64,000 nucleotides of DNA from Acetobacter conturbans (GTDB lineage: Bacteria > Pseudomonadota > Alphaproteobacteria > Acetobacterales > Acetobacteraceae). The stretch's first letter is position 1. Every line of letters starts with the position of its first letter. A program made the position numbers and the translations under genes. The notes beneath the pieces are model-generated. The model ran no database searches. It was not told where the DNA came from and was given only the letters and a program-made list of their open reading frames with translations. Of this stretch, positions 8,892-18,423 are shown in pieces. The stretch is from assembly GCF_011516755.1 (NCBI RefSeq), contig NZ_WOSY01000002.1:62001-126000 (forward strand). The letters run 5' to 3'.

Positions 8892-9605
8892 GTGCTCAGG
8901 CGAGAGGGACTGGAGCGAAATTTCGCCAACGATTGTGGGCTTGGATTTTCTCTGGCTGCCGTCGCGGGCAGCATCAATGCCGCCGGTTTTCTGGCGGTTG
9001 GCTATTACTCAGCCAACATGACAGGAAATGTTTCCACCCTTACGACGGCCCTGCACGCCGGTAAAATAGCTGTCGCGTTGTCATGCGGCGGTCTGGTGCT
9101 GGCCTTCGTCAGCGGAGCCATGCTTGCCACGGTGCTGGTGAACATGGGGCGGCGACGTGCCCAGCGCTCCGTCTATGCGTGGAGCATCCTGTCAGAAGCG
9201 ATCATGCTCGCGGTTCTTGGAGGCTTTGCTCTGGCGGCCCCTATGGAAATGGCCGAACCAGTGCTGGCTTATGGTCTCAGTTTTCTCATGGGATTGCAGA
9301 ATGCGACTGTCACGCGCATTTCCGCCGCTCGCGTCCGGACAACCCATATGACCGGAATGCTGACCGATGTCGGCATCGAATTCGCTGACTGGCTGGAAGG
9401 GCTTTTCTTCCGTCAGGACGAGGAGAAAGCACGGGTCAACCGCGAAAAACTCTTTCTCCATGGCGGTATCGTCATCGCCTTCATGATGGGAGGCATCGGG
9501 GGTGCCTTCGCTTACAGCAATGAAGGTGGCTACTTTTTTCTGGTGCTGGCCTCAGTTCTCAGTGCCATAGCCGCACCGGGCCTGCGCCGGAGCGCAGAAC
9601 CCTGA
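8892..9605 (+). CDS. DUF1275 (YoaK-like) integral membrane protein
   Basis: A 237-residue protein with about six membrane segments. The motif AGSINAAGFLAVGYYSANMT near the N-terminus and LMGLQNATVTRISAARVRTT, then HMTGMLTD in the middle are diagnostic of DUF1275/YoaK. The function of the family is unknown. It begins with GTG ten bases after the amidase stop, so it may be read through from that operon. Its stop codon lies inside a hairpin shared with the convergent DUF4112 gene. Confidence 0.82.
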   Translation: MLRREGLERNFANDCGLGFSLAAVAGSINAAGFLAVGYYSANMTGNVSTLTTALHAGKIAVALSCGGLVLAFVSGAMLATVLVNMGRRRAQRSVYAWSILSEAIMLAVLGGFALAAPMEMAEPVLAYGLSFLMGLQNATVTRISAARVRTTHMTGMLTDVGIEFADWLEGLFFRQDEEKARVNREKLFLHGGIVIAFMMGGIGGAFAYSNEGGYFFLVLASVLSAIAAPGLRRSAEP

Positions 9606-9621
9606 CGGCATGACGTCAGGG
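9600..9621. terminator. Hairpin shared by two convergent genes, with both stop codons in its arms
   Basis: CCCTGACG (9600-9607) is repeated in inverse as CGTCAGGG (9614-9621), loop GCATGA. The TGA of the DUF1275 gene (9603-9605) and the reverse-strand TGA of the DUF4112 gene (9616-9618) lie at equivalent positions in the two arms. There is no strong T-run on either side, so termination efficiency is uncertain. Confidence 0.6.
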
Positions 9622-10011
9622 ACGGTGAGGCATCCCAAAATGGTCTTCCAGCAGGCGCACGTTGCGGAGATTGGCCTTGAAGGCGATATCCGCGATGTCT
9701 CCCAGTACCGGGACCACATCCAGAACCCCCTCCACAACAATATTGAATACCATTTGCGCAAGAACATTACGCGGTGCCCGCAACCGCCATGCTTCCCAGA
9801 CAAAGTACAGTGACACCGCAGCCATCAGCAGCGAGCCGCCGCCCGGCAGAAGCCCCACCACTGAGTCGGCCCCCAGACGAATTTTGGTGCCCGGCAAACG
9901 GATGGCCGCATCAAGCAGCCACGCCAGTCGCCGCAATCGCTCAATCCGCTGGAACATATTGGCCGCCGTGGATGAAGGAGGGGCGTTACCGAATGGGATC
10001 GATGTATTCAT
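9616..10011 (-). CDS. DUF4112 membrane protein
   Basis: A 131-residue protein with LAWLLDAAIRLPGTKIRLG, then DSVVGLLPGGG and VLDVVPVLGDIADIAFKANL, the conserved core of DUF4112. Two hydrophobic stretches suggest a small inner-membrane protein with both termini in the cytoplasm. The family has no assigned function. It is convergent with the DUF1275 gene and divergent from marC. Confidence 0.85.
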   Translation of the reverse strand: MNTSIPFGNAPPSSTAANMFQRIERLRRLAWLLDAAIRLPGTKIRLGADSVVGLLPGGGSLLMAAVSLYFVWEAWRLRAPRNVLAQMVFNIVVEGVLDVVPVLGDIADIAFKANLRNVRLLEDHFGMPHRP

Positions 10012-10152
10012 GGATATGACATGGGGATTGGCCAGTTACCCAGCAAGAGGTGGATGGAAAAACCGGTATAATTAGGTAATGATCAGATTCCGACCCGGAA
10101 TCCCCCGTTCCCGGCACCCGGATGATCTAGCTTTTTCGGAATCCATCCGGCC

Positions 10153-10866
10153 ATGCATCTTCCTACAGCCGTCACCGTTGCCCGTGACAGTTTCCTTCTC
10201 GGTTTTCCTGCTCTTTTCTCGATCATCAATCCGCTTGGCGCGGCGATCATCTTTCTCCAGATCACCGGAGACCGCACCCGGGCCGAGCGCGCCGACCTTG
10301 CTCGGCTGGTGGGGTTCTACACCCTCGTCCTGCTGATCGGTTCCGTCTGGGTGGGGGGCCTTCTGCTTGGTTTTTTCGGCATCACCATCAATGCCCTGCG
10401 CATAGCAGGCGGCCTTTTCGTGGCGCGAGGTGGCTGGATCATGCTGCAAAGCCCGGAAGACACCGAGCAGAAACGTCAGAGTCAGGTCATGACCGATGAC
10501 GGCACGCCGGTTTCCTCTCCGCACTGGCGGGATGTGGCATTCTTTCCAGTGACGATGCCATTCACCGTCGGGCCGGGAACGATGTCTGTCGCGATCGCTC
10601 TCAGCGCGGGAGACAACGGAAAACATTCCCTTGCTTATGAAGGCGGTCTCTCCATTGCGGCCGTGGCCGTCGCCCTGACCGTATGGCTTGCCTACGCTTA
10701 TGCCGACCGGCTGACGAACATGCTCGGCGTAACGGGCACGCGCATCCTAAGCAGGCTGGCGGCCCTTATCCTCCTTGCCATTGGCGTGCAGATCGTGGCG
10801 GCTGGCATCATGGGTTTCACCACGGATTTCCTGCATTCTCTCAAGGAAACGCATGCAGCGAAGTGA
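10153..10866 (+). CDS. MarC family integral membrane protein
   Basis: This 237-residue protein has about six transmembrane helices and the family motifs FSIINPLGAAIIFLQITG near the N-terminus and FFPVTMPFTVGPGTMSVAIA in the middle. MarC/YhgN/YchE proteins are inner-membrane proteins of unresolved function; the former link of MarC to antibiotic resistance was not upheld. A hydrophilic loop near residues 105-135 separates the halves. The stop codon is directly followed by a sequence resembling an insertion-sequence end. Confidence 0.88.
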   Translation: MHLPTAVTVARDSFLLGFPALFSIINPLGAAIIFLQITGDRTRAERADLARLVGFYTLVLLIGSVWVGGLLLGFFGITINALRIAGGLFVARGGWIMLQSPEDTEQKRQSQVMTDDGTPVSSPHWRDVAFFPVTMPFTVGPGTMSVAIALSAGDNGKHSLAYEGGLSIAAVAVALTVWLAYAYADRLTNMLGVTGTRILSRLAALILLAIGVQIVAAGIMGFTTDFLHSLKETHAAK

Positions 10867-11048
10867 GAGGCTGTTTCAAAAGCACTCTACGGAGCCAGAA
10901 CTCTTTGAATGATCGCCACGATGTGTGTTTTTGAGCATTGAAATTGGAGCCGAGTAACTATGCTGACTGAGAGCACAGAAACATAGGAAGCGCTCTCCGA
11001 ATCTCCAGACGAGAGCTTTGGAAACCGCCTGCAAGGCTCAGGAAAAAT
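10867..11048. mobile_element. Possible relic of an IS5-type insertion sequence end
   Basis: This 182-base stretch without a gene begins with GAGGCTGTTTCAAAAG (10867-10882), which resembles the terminal repeats of IS5-group elements common in acetic acid bacteria. Read on the minus strand it gives an open stretch with a pattern like SVSIVTRLQFQC, reminiscent of the C-terminal end of such transposases. No second terminal repeat or target duplication was found. The call is weak. Confidence 0.25.
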
Positions 11049-11630
11049 TCATGCAAAGGCGCGGGCAACTTCCTCACGGAGCGCGGGCAGCACCTCTTCG
11101 GTGAACCACGGATTGCGTTTTTCCCATGCTCCGGTCCGCCATGAGGGATGCGGCAGGGGGAAATACCGGGGCAGATAGTCCCTGAAATGGGCCACGCGGT
11201 CGGAAACGCGACCCGGACCGAGGACATGGTTCTGGGCATACGAACCCACAAGGAGTGTCAGGCGCACATCGGGCAGTTCGGCGAGAACCTGCTCTCTCCA
11301 CAGCGGCGCGCATTCTGGGCGGGGAGGGCAGTCGCCTCCTTTCGGCAATCGCCCCGGATAACAGAACCCCATCGGGACGAGAGCGACTTTCTGTGTATCG
11401 TAAAACGCCTCCCGATCCATGCCGAGCCAGTTGCGCAAGCGGTCGCCGGAAGCATCATTAAAGGAAATGCCGGTCTCGTGGACTTTGGTGCCGGGAGCCT
11501 GGCTGGCGATGAGCAGACGTGCCCTTGGGGAGACATGCAGCACAGGGCGCGGACCAAGGGGGAGGTCCGCCGCGCAGGCATTGCAGGCTTTTATGCGCGT
11601 GACGAGACGCTCCAGAGACGCATCGCTCAT
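11049..11630 (-). CDS. Uracil-DNA glycosylase superfamily protein
   Basis: This 193-residue protein carries the UDG-fold active-site loop ASQAPGTKVHETGISFND (from residue 42) and the second motif LPHPSWR near residue 158. An N-terminal CNAC and a later FCYPG with PPRPEC replace the four-cysteine iron-sulfur pattern of family 4 enzymes only partly. It therefore belongs to the broad COG1573-like branch, and true uracil excision is unproven. Its start overlaps the cobB stop by four bases (ATGA at 11627-11630), showing translational coupling with the sirtuin upstream. Confidence 0.8.
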   Translation of the reverse strand: MSDASLERLVTRIKACNACAADLPLGPRPVLHVSPRARLLIASQAPGTKVHETGISFNDASGDRLRNWLGMDREAFYDTQKVALVPMGFCYPGRLPKGGDCPPRPECAPLWREQVLAELPDVRLTLLVGSYAQNHVLGPGRVSDRVAHFRDYLPRYFPLPHPSWRTGAWEKRNPWFTEEVLPALREEVARAFA

Positions 11631-12337
11631 GACAAAAGGGAGCCCAGTTCCCGACTTACAAAGCGGGGGACGACCGTTGTGGCGGGTCCATACGCACCTT
11701 CATCGAAATCGCCTGCATTGCCGGACGGGACCAGATTGAGTTCCACCGTGCAGGCATGGCCGGAGACCTGATCGACGAACCCCGCCGCAGGATAAACTGT
11801 CGCGGATGTGCCGATTGCCACGAACATATCGCAGCGTTCCAGCGCCAGCAGGATGCGGTCCATATGGAGCGGCATTTCTCCAAACCAGACGACATCCGGG
11901 CGCAAGGATCGCTGGCCGCATTCAGGGCAGGCAGTCGCGCGGGTACAGTCGGCTTTCCACTCTGGCGTGGCGGAACAGTTCATGCAGCGCAGGCGAAGAA
12001 GTTCGCCATGCATGTGGAGGACATTCCTTGACCCGGCCCGTTCGTGAAGATCGTCTGTATTCTGGGTGACAAGCAGGAAGGCATCATCGTCATTGGAAGC
12101 ATAGGCGTTTTCCAGTTCGACGAGGGCGCGATGGGCATCATTGGACACCACCTGCGTCAGTTCCTGCCTTCTGCGGTTGTAAAATTCGTCAACCATCTCA
12201 GGGTTTCGGGCAAATCCCTCAGGAGTGCAGACATCTTCCAGACTCACCTGAGACCAGATGCCGCCTGCATCCCGAAACGTATCCAGACCTGACTCCCGGC
12301 TGATTCCTGCTCCTGTGAGAATGACGATCCTTTTCAT
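11627..12337 (-). CDS. cobB: Sir2-family NAD-dependent protein deacylase
   Basis: CobB removes acetyl or succinyl groups from protein lysines using NAD. The sequence shows the NAD motif LTGAGISRESGLDTFRD at residues 7-23, TQNTDDLHERAG, the catalytic histidine in LHMHGEL and the zinc cysteines RCMNC and CPECG. After FRDAGG the segment reads IWSQV, as in short bacterial sirtuins. I start at ATG 12337 because GGTGGA lies directly before it; an upstream start at 12385 would add 16 poorly conserved residues. It is the first gene of a two-gene unit with the UDG-family protein. Confidence 0.93.
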   Translation of the reverse strand: MKRIVILTGAGISRESGLDTFRDAGGIWSQVSLEDVCTPEGFARNPEMVDEFYNRRRQELTQVVSNDAHRALVELENAYASNDDDAFLLVTQNTDDLHERAGSRNVLHMHGELLRLRCMNCSATPEWKADCTRATACPECGQRSLRPDVVWFGEMPLHMDRILLALERCDMFVAIGTSATVYPAAGFVDQVSGHACTVELNLVPSGNAGDFDEGAYGPATTVVPRFVSRELGSLLS

Positions 12338-12399
12338 TCCACCAGCGCTTTCATGCAGTTGCCGTGACGGGAGTATACCATGCACCCCGCATCAAGGGA

Positions 12400-13941
12400 C
12401 TATTGAGCCTTCATGGTCTCTGGAGAAGAGAGGATCGCCTGTCCGGGAGCAGTGTTTCGTTTGAAAACGATGATGATTTCCGAATCCAGTTTGGGATCGT
12501 GACGTTTGTGAGTTGGCGGTACATATCGATAGACTTCGTGATAATCCTGTTTCAGTGCGTCATCCAGATAGGTGCGCGCCCGCATGTTTTCAAAGTCCCC
12601 TGCGCTTGCATCCGAAACGATATATAACGGTTCACGAGCCAATATCTGACTAAGTTCATGCACTGGATCAATGCCGGTCGCACGATCTTCCACTGCTTCA
12701 TGAAAATGACCGGGGAAAGGGTGATCGGTCAGAGGGCACCACGATATCGCATCATAGATGGCAATGGGGCCTCTATAGACAAACACACACCCGGGCGGAC
12801 TGGTCAGGGTTGTTTTGAGTGCTTTGAAGACATGGGCATTCCCCCATTTTCTGATGTGCTGATTGACCTTTTTTTCGCCCATAATCGTGCCGGTGAGAAG
12901 CAGGAGGGCCAGCCAGATCTGTCCGGCGCGCCGGTTCCATAGAGGAGCGGTGACGATGGCGAGGGGAGCAAATGTCGGCAGCGCATAATGGCTGTACCAG
13001 TCGCCAAATATCGCAACACCGAACCACGCCACGACTGCCCATAGAACCAGAAACCTTGTCTGGACAGACTTTCTGACATCGGGAGAGAGAGTGAGCAAAG
13101 CGAGGAGCCCGGTGAACACCAGCGGGATCTGGCGTTTGAGTAGATCCATCATCGCCAGATGGGTTTCTGATGCCGGATGCGGAGCCCTTAGAAAAATAGA
13201 CTGCACATTGGCGAAAAACCATTCATGGCCGTAGCCTTTGAGCATATAGAAACCAACGACCAGAAGTGTGGGGACGAGCGCGGTTCCCGCCCACAGCAGG
13301 CCGTCAGTCACGATGGTTTTTAGTGAACGCCCCGTTCTGCTGTCATGCCACAGCAGAAAAAGCCCCAGAAAAATACCTTCGAAAACGACAGTGTATTTTA
13401 TCTGCAACGCTATGCCGAACAGCGCCATGGAGCCCAGCCCGACAGATCGTATCCGCTTCCCGCCGTCTTGGGGAATGATGGTGCCAAACAGACAGTGCGC
13501 CATCGCGGCGGCGACAAGAAGATTATAGAAAACGGGAGCCTGACCGCCTTCTCCACCGGAAAGATCGAGCCACGCGATATAGATCATCCCGGCGATGACA
13601 GCGCCGCCCAGCGGGGCAAACAAGCGCGCCATCTTCACAAGAAGCAGGGACGTGCCCCAGACGCTCAGCAATCCGAAAATCTGGTAGGCCCATATGCGAT
13701 AAGGACCGAACAGGTGGAAAAAGGCGTAAAGAAGGAACAGGCCGATCGGCTTGCGATCCCAGAGCTGCACAAACGGCAGATCGCCGTGCAGCATGCGTCC
13801 ACCGACAAAGAGATAGAACTGCTCGTCTATGTGACCCAGCGGATCACCAAAAAGCTGAAACCGGCACAGAACGGCAAAACAGAGCAGGAGGGCGGGTATG
13901 AGGAAGCTGGAGCCTTCCTTGCATGAAGTAAGTTTCAACAT
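12400..13941 (-). CDS. GT39-like membrane glycosyltransferase (PMT_2/ArnT superfamily)
   Basis: A 513-residue protein with around ten hydrophobic segments. The first periplasmic loop holds HIDEQFYLFVGGRMLHGDLP, then FVQLWDRKPIGLFLLYA: the acidic pair DE and the DRKP segment are typical of GT-C enzymes that use polyprenyl-phosphate sugars (PMT_2 family). The C-terminal 130 residues are soluble and probably periplasmic. The acceptor and sugar cannot be predicted. The start at ATG 13941 follows ACAGGCG; a GTG at 13965 is an alternative. It lies downstream of the sulfate operon but is separated from it by a strong hairpin. Confidence 0.75.
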   Translation of the reverse strand: MLKLTSCKEGSSFLIPALLLCFAVLCRFQLFGDPLGHIDEQFYLFVGGRMLHGDLPFVQLWDRKPIGLFLLYAFFHLFGPYRIWAYQIFGLLSVWGTSLLLVKMARLFAPLGGAVIAGMIYIAWLDLSGGEGGQAPVFYNLLVAAAMAHCLFGTIIPQDGGKRIRSVGLGSMALFGIALQIKYTVVFEGIFLGLFLLWHDSRTGRSLKTIVTDGLLWAGTALVPTLLVVGFYMLKGYGHEWFFANVQSIFLRAPHPASETHLAMMDLLKRQIPLVFTGLLALLTLSPDVRKSVQTRFLVLWAVVAWFGVAIFGDWYSHYALPTFAPLAIVTAPLWNRRAGQIWLALLLLTGTIMGEKKVNQHIRKWGNAHVFKALKTTLTSPPGCVFVYRGPIAIYDAISWCPLTDHPFPGHFHEAVEDRATGIDPVHELSQILAREPLYIVSDASAGDFENMRARTYLDDALKQDYHEVYRYVPPTHKRHDPKLDSEIIIVFKRNTAPGQAILSSPETMKAQ

Positions 13942-14026
13942 CGAACGCCTGTCATGTCGCGGCACAACCAGCCGCCATTCCGACCGGTCGTGCCATGCAG
14001 ACAGGATCAGGGCAAATCGAAAGAGG

Positions 14027-14076
14027 TAACCGGGTGTAATCGTTTTTGACGCTGAAAAGCCGATTACACCCGGTTA
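14027..14076. terminator. 16-bp hairpin after the sulfate-assimilation operon
   Basis: TAACCGGGTGTAATCG (14027-14042) is perfectly inverted at 14061-14076 (CGATTACACCCGGTTA) with an 18-base loop. It lies just after the cysNC stop (minus strand), so it probably ends that operon. The T-run TTTT follows on the plus strand only, which would also stop antisense transcription. Confidence 0.7.
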
Positions 14077-14090
14077 TTTTCTCCCTTCTG

Positions 14091-15968
14091 TCAGATCACG
14101 GACAGAATGTGCGTGACCAGTGCGTCCGCATTCTGCTCGGCCGTCGCGCCATCGGCCTTGATGTGCATATCCGGCTTCGTCGGAGCTTCATAAGGTGCAC
14201 TGATGCCCGTGAAGTTCTCGATCTTGCCATCACGCGCGGCCTTGTAGAGCCCCTTGGAATCACGCTCCTCACATGTGGCGAGGCTCGTATCCACGAACAC
14301 CTCGTCAAATGCTCCACCGATGATCTTCCGTGCCTGCGCCCGGTCGGTCACCAGCGGTGAGATGAGAGCAACGATCACAACCTGACCAGCCTGCGTCAGG
14401 ATCTTCGCCACCTCGGCGGCACGACGGACGTTTTCGTGACGATCAGCATCAGTGAAGCCAAGGTCGCTGCACAGCCCCATGCGAAGCGTGTCGCCATCCA
14501 GCACGAAAGCATCGATGCCTCGCGCGAACAGCTTCTTCTCCGCCAGACGAGCGATCGTGCTTTTGCCCGCGCCGGAGAGACCGGTCAGCCACACAACACG
14601 TGCCTTGTGGCCTTTGGTGCGGGCGCGCTCGGCTTCACCGACCTCGCCACCGGACGGATGGATCGCATGACCGCTCTTCAGGTCAGCCGGTCCGAGCAGC
14701 GGCGCACCGCCGACGATCCGCTGATTACGATCGACCAGAACACCACGACCATCGGACGTGCCGGGTGAGAACGTGTCGAACTGGATGGCTTCACCTGCCA
14801 CCAGCGTCACCTGCGCGAAGCCTTCAGGCCCCACTTCCTCGGCCTGCTGTTCGGTCAGGTCATCCAGCCGCAAGACAGAGTCGATGGAGGCCACCGTGAC
14901 CTGATGTTCGGCAGTGGAGAGACGCAGACGGAAGCTCTCGCCAACACGCAGGGGTTCCTGACGCAGCCAGAACAGATGCGCCCGGATACGGGCGGTTTTC
15001 TCCGGTGCCTGATGCGGCAGGAAAAGCATGTCGCCACGCGCCGGGATCACGTCCGGTTCAAGCACGAGCGAGATGGACTCTCCCGCCTCGGCTTCATTGC
15101 GGTCCGTGGCATGCCAGCGGGCAATCTTCGCAACGCGGGCCTTACTGCCCTGCGTGCCGATCTCCACCGTATCGCCTTCACGAATGACGCCGCGCTCAAC
15201 GCGACCGGCGACATAACGCACATCGTCAAAACGATAGACGTCCTGCACCGGCATGCGGAACGGGAGGGCGGCACGCGTGTTGCCGCTCGGTACGGCAGCC
15301 AGAGCCTCGGTAAGGATCGGCCCTGTGTACCAAGGGGAGTGCTCGGAGCGGCTGGCAATGTTGTCGCCGTCACGGGCTGAGGCTGGAACGAACAGGGAAG
15401 GCGTCAGTTCAAGCTGAGCCAGCAGTTCGGTCACGGACTTTTCGACGGCACGGATCTTTTGCTCGTCGAAGCCCAGCAGGTCGGCCTTGTTCAGCAGCAC
15501 GATGATGTGACGAATGCCGATCAGGCGCAGCAGCATCGCGTGGCGACGTGTCTGCTCCTGTGCTCCTTCGTTGGCGTCCACCACCAGAACGGCGGCTTCG
15601 GCATCAGCCGCACCCGTGATCATGTTGCGCAGGAACTGGCGGTGGCCAGGCGCATCGACGATCACGAACTGGCGGTTGCCGAGACGGAACGGGATGCGGG
15701 TGGAATCAACCGTCACGCCCTGATCGCGCTCGATCTGGAGGCTGTCGAGCAGGAAGCTCCATTCGACCGCCAGACCGCGTTTCTTCGAGGATTCGACAAT
15801 CTGCGCGACCTTGCCGTCCTGCAGATTGTCGGTGTCATACAGAAGACGGCCGATCAGGGTGGACTTGCCGTGATCCACATGGCCGACAATGACGATCGGC
15901 GTGGCAATATCGAGAAGGGCTTCGCGGTCGGCCGGGTCGAGGCGCGCGGCGGTAAGGGTATCGCTCAT
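14091..15968 (-). CDS. cysNC: Fused sulfate adenylyltransferase GTPase subunit and APS kinase
   Basis: The N-terminal 440 residues are the EF-Tu-like GTPase CysN, with GHVDHGKS (29-36), DAPGHRQF and NKAD motifs, which drives ATP sulfurylase. The C-terminal 190 residues are APS kinase CysC with P-loop GLSGAGKST and [15 protein letters not shown]. The fusion makes APS and then PAPS in the cytosol. At 625 residues it has the usual length of CysNC fusions. It is the last gene of the minus-strand order cysH-cysD-cysNC, with a 23-base gap from cysD. Confidence 0.96.
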   Translation of the reverse strand: MSDTLTAARLDPADREALLDIATPIVIVGHVDHGKSTLIGRLLYDTDNLQDGKVAQIVESSKKRGLAVEWSFLLDSLQIERDQGVTVDSTRIPFRLGNRQFVIVDAPGHRQFLRNMITGAADAEAAVLVVDANEGAQEQTRRHAMLLRLIGIRHIIVLLNKADLLGFDEQKIRAVEKSVTELLAQLELTPSLFVPASARDGDNIASRSEHSPWYTGPILTEALAAVPSGNTRAALPFRMPVQDVYRFDDVRYVAGRVERGVIREGDTVEIGTQGSKARVAKIARWHATDRNEAEAGESISLVLEPDVIPARGDMLFLPHQAPEKTARIRAHLFWLRQEPLRVGESFRLRLSTAEHQVTVASIDSVLRLDDLTEQQAEEVGPEGFAQVTLVAGEAIQFDTFSPGTSDGRGVLVDRNQRIVGGAPLLGPADLKSGHAIHPSGGEVGEAERARTKGHKARVVWLTGLSGAGKSTIARLAEKKLFARGIDAFVLDGDTLRMGLCSDLGFTDADRHENVRRAAEVAKILTQAGQVVIVALISPLVTDRAQARKIIGGAFDEVFVDTSLATCEERDSKGLYKAARDGKIENFTGISAPYEAPTKPDMHIKADGATAEQNADALVTHILSVI

Positions 15969-15991
15969 GATATCGTCTCTATCTCGCTGCC

Positions 15992-16786
15992 TCAGAGGTA
16001 ACCGGCGACGCGCAGCCGCTCGAATGCATCTTCGGATTCATGGTCCATGGCGCGACCGGCGCGCTCGGACGTTTTGGTGGTCTCAAGTTCCGCGATGACT
16101 TCAGCCACGGTGGAAGCGTTGCTTTCGACCGGGGAGGTGATGTCGGAATCGCCGAGCGAGCGGTAACGCTTGCCCTCTTTGGAGAAATACAGATCCACCA
16201 GCGGGATGTTCTCACGCTCGACATAGCGCCAGATGTCGATTTCACGCCATGACAGCAGGGGATGCACGCGGATGTGCATGCCTTCCTCGTGCGGCGTGGC
16301 GTACTGGTCCCAGAACTCGGGCGGCTGGTTGCGGATATCCCATTTGTGGGAGGCGCCGCGCGGGCTGAACACGCGCTCTTTCGCACGCGTGCCCTGCTCG
16401 TCGCGGCGAATGCCTGCGATAACACCCTGAAGCTTGTTGGCCTCAATCATGTTGGCGAGACCAACCGTCTTGCGGGCTGCCGAACGGGCGGCAGGCGGCA
16501 GGGTCGGGTCCATTTCCTCGACTGGCGGGCAGTAGCCGAGCAGCAGGTCGAGGTTCCACTTCTTGGTGTATTCGTCACGGAACGCATACATCTCGGGGAA
16601 TTTCTTGCCCGTATCGACATGCATCACCGGAAACGGCACGCGGCCCATGAACGCCTTGCGCGCCAGCCAGACCATGACATTGGAATCCTTGCCGAGCGAC
16701 CACAGCATGGTCAGCGGCTTGAGTTTCCGATACGCCTCGCGGAGAATAAAGACGCTCTGCGCCTCAAGTTGATCGAGATGGTCCAT
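15992..16786 (-). CDS. cysD: Sulfate adenylyltransferase subunit 2
   Basis: CysD is the catalytic subunit that adenylates sulfate with ATP, in complex with the GTPase CysN. The PP-loop is SLGKDSNV near residues 30-37, and the downstream features [32 protein letters not shown] and [14 protein letters not shown] are all canonical. At 264 residues it is slightly shorter than the E. coli protein. It lies 24 bases after cysH and 23 before cysNC, giving a compact operon. Confidence 0.96.
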   Translation of the reverse strand: MDHLDQLEAQSVFILREAYRKLKPLTMLWSLGKDSNVMVWLARKAFMGRVPFPVMHVDTGKKFPEMYAFRDEYTKKWNLDLLLGYCPPVEEMDPTLPPAARSAARKTVGLANMIEANKLQGVIAGIRRDEQGTRAKERVFSPRGASHKWDIRNQPPEFWDQYATPHEEGMHIRVHPLLSWREIDIWRYVERENIPLVDLYFSKEGKRYRSLGDSDITSPVESNASTVAEVIAELETTKTSERAGRAMDHESEDAFERLRVAGYL

Positions 16787-16810
16787 GATTGTGGAAGCCT
16801 TTTTCTGCTT

Positions 16811-17497
16811 TCAGGTCGGACGATGAATGCCGCATTCAACCTTGGCGAGACCGGCCCAGCGTCCGGCTCGTGAATCTTCATTTTCCCCAACCGGCCGCGT
16901 GCAGGGTGCACAGCCGATGGAGGGATAACCTTTCGAGGCGAGAGGATGCCGGGGCAGACCGCGGCGGGTCATTTCCGCATCGATTTCCTCCCTCGTCCAC
17001 TCGGCCAGCGGGTTGATCTTGATCCGCCCTTCGCCATCCGGTTCGACGATTTCCATCCGGTTGCGGGTGGCCGCCTGCGACCGTTTGCGTCCCGTGATTA
17101 ACGCCGGATAGGGCAGGGAAGCCGCATCAAGCGGTTCCACCTTGCGCATCTTGCAACAGGCATCAGGATCGAATGCCCAGAGTTGCCCCTCGGGATCACG
17201 GTCCTGAGTGACTTGCCGTGGGGGCCTGACATCGATCACATCCATGAGACCAAGCGTTCGGGCCAGTTCGTGGCGATATTCGATGGTCTCGGGGAAATGC
17301 ATCCCGGTATCGAGGAACAGGACCGGAATGGCGGGATCGATTTCAGCTGCAAGAGCGAGCAGAACTGCCGATTCAGCACCAAACGACGACAGCACGGCTA
17401 CCTGCCCCGGCAGCACGTCGAGCGCTGCCCGGATGATGGCTGTGGCGTCCGTTCCGACTGCCGTGAGGGCATCGACCTGCTGTTTTGTGACACTCAT
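16811..17497 (-). CDS. cysH: Adenylyl-sulfate (APS/PAPS) reductase
   Basis: This enzyme reduces activated sulfate to sulfite with thioredoxin or glutaredoxin. It has the PP-loop-like SSFGAESAV, LFLDTGMHFPET, and the two cysteine pairs CC (in DPDACCKMRK) and CAPC (in PSIGCAPCTRP) that bind a [4Fe-4S] cluster in APS reductases. That argues for APS as substrate, although the operon also carries an APS kinase domain. A C-terminal ECGIH holds the catalytic cysteine. ATG 17497 has AGGT about ten bases upstream; ATG 17506 is also possible. Confidence 0.93.
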   Translation of the reverse strand: MSVTKQQVDALTAVGTDATAIIRAALDVLPGQVAVLSSFGAESAVLLALAAEIDPAIPVLFLDTGMHFPETIEYRHELARTLGLMDVIDVRPPRQVTQDRDPEGQLWAFDPDACCKMRKVEPLDAASLPYPALITGRKRSQAATRNRMEIVEPDGEGRIKINPLAEWTREEIDAEMTRRGLPRHPLASKGYPSIGCAPCTRPVGENEDSRAGRWAGLAKVECGIHRPT

Positions 17498-17637
17498 GCC
17501 GGGCATACCTGCTTGTTATACGACAAGAAGACGTGGTTTCTCGTGAGCATGTAGTAGATGAAGCGGGCGATATCAAGGCATGTCAGACCCACAGTGAGGG
17601 AAAACCGCAATTTATTTTCACTATAATTTACAGTTGA

Positions 17638-18315
<678 letters not shown>

Positions 18316-18423
18316 GCGGCGCACATCAGTCCATGCATGTCCGGGCGCGGCATTGGTTTTTTCGCGTCCGGCCTCTCACGGCTGGCCTGACGTGGAGCGT
18401 TTCACGGCCCGGATGAGCGCCTC

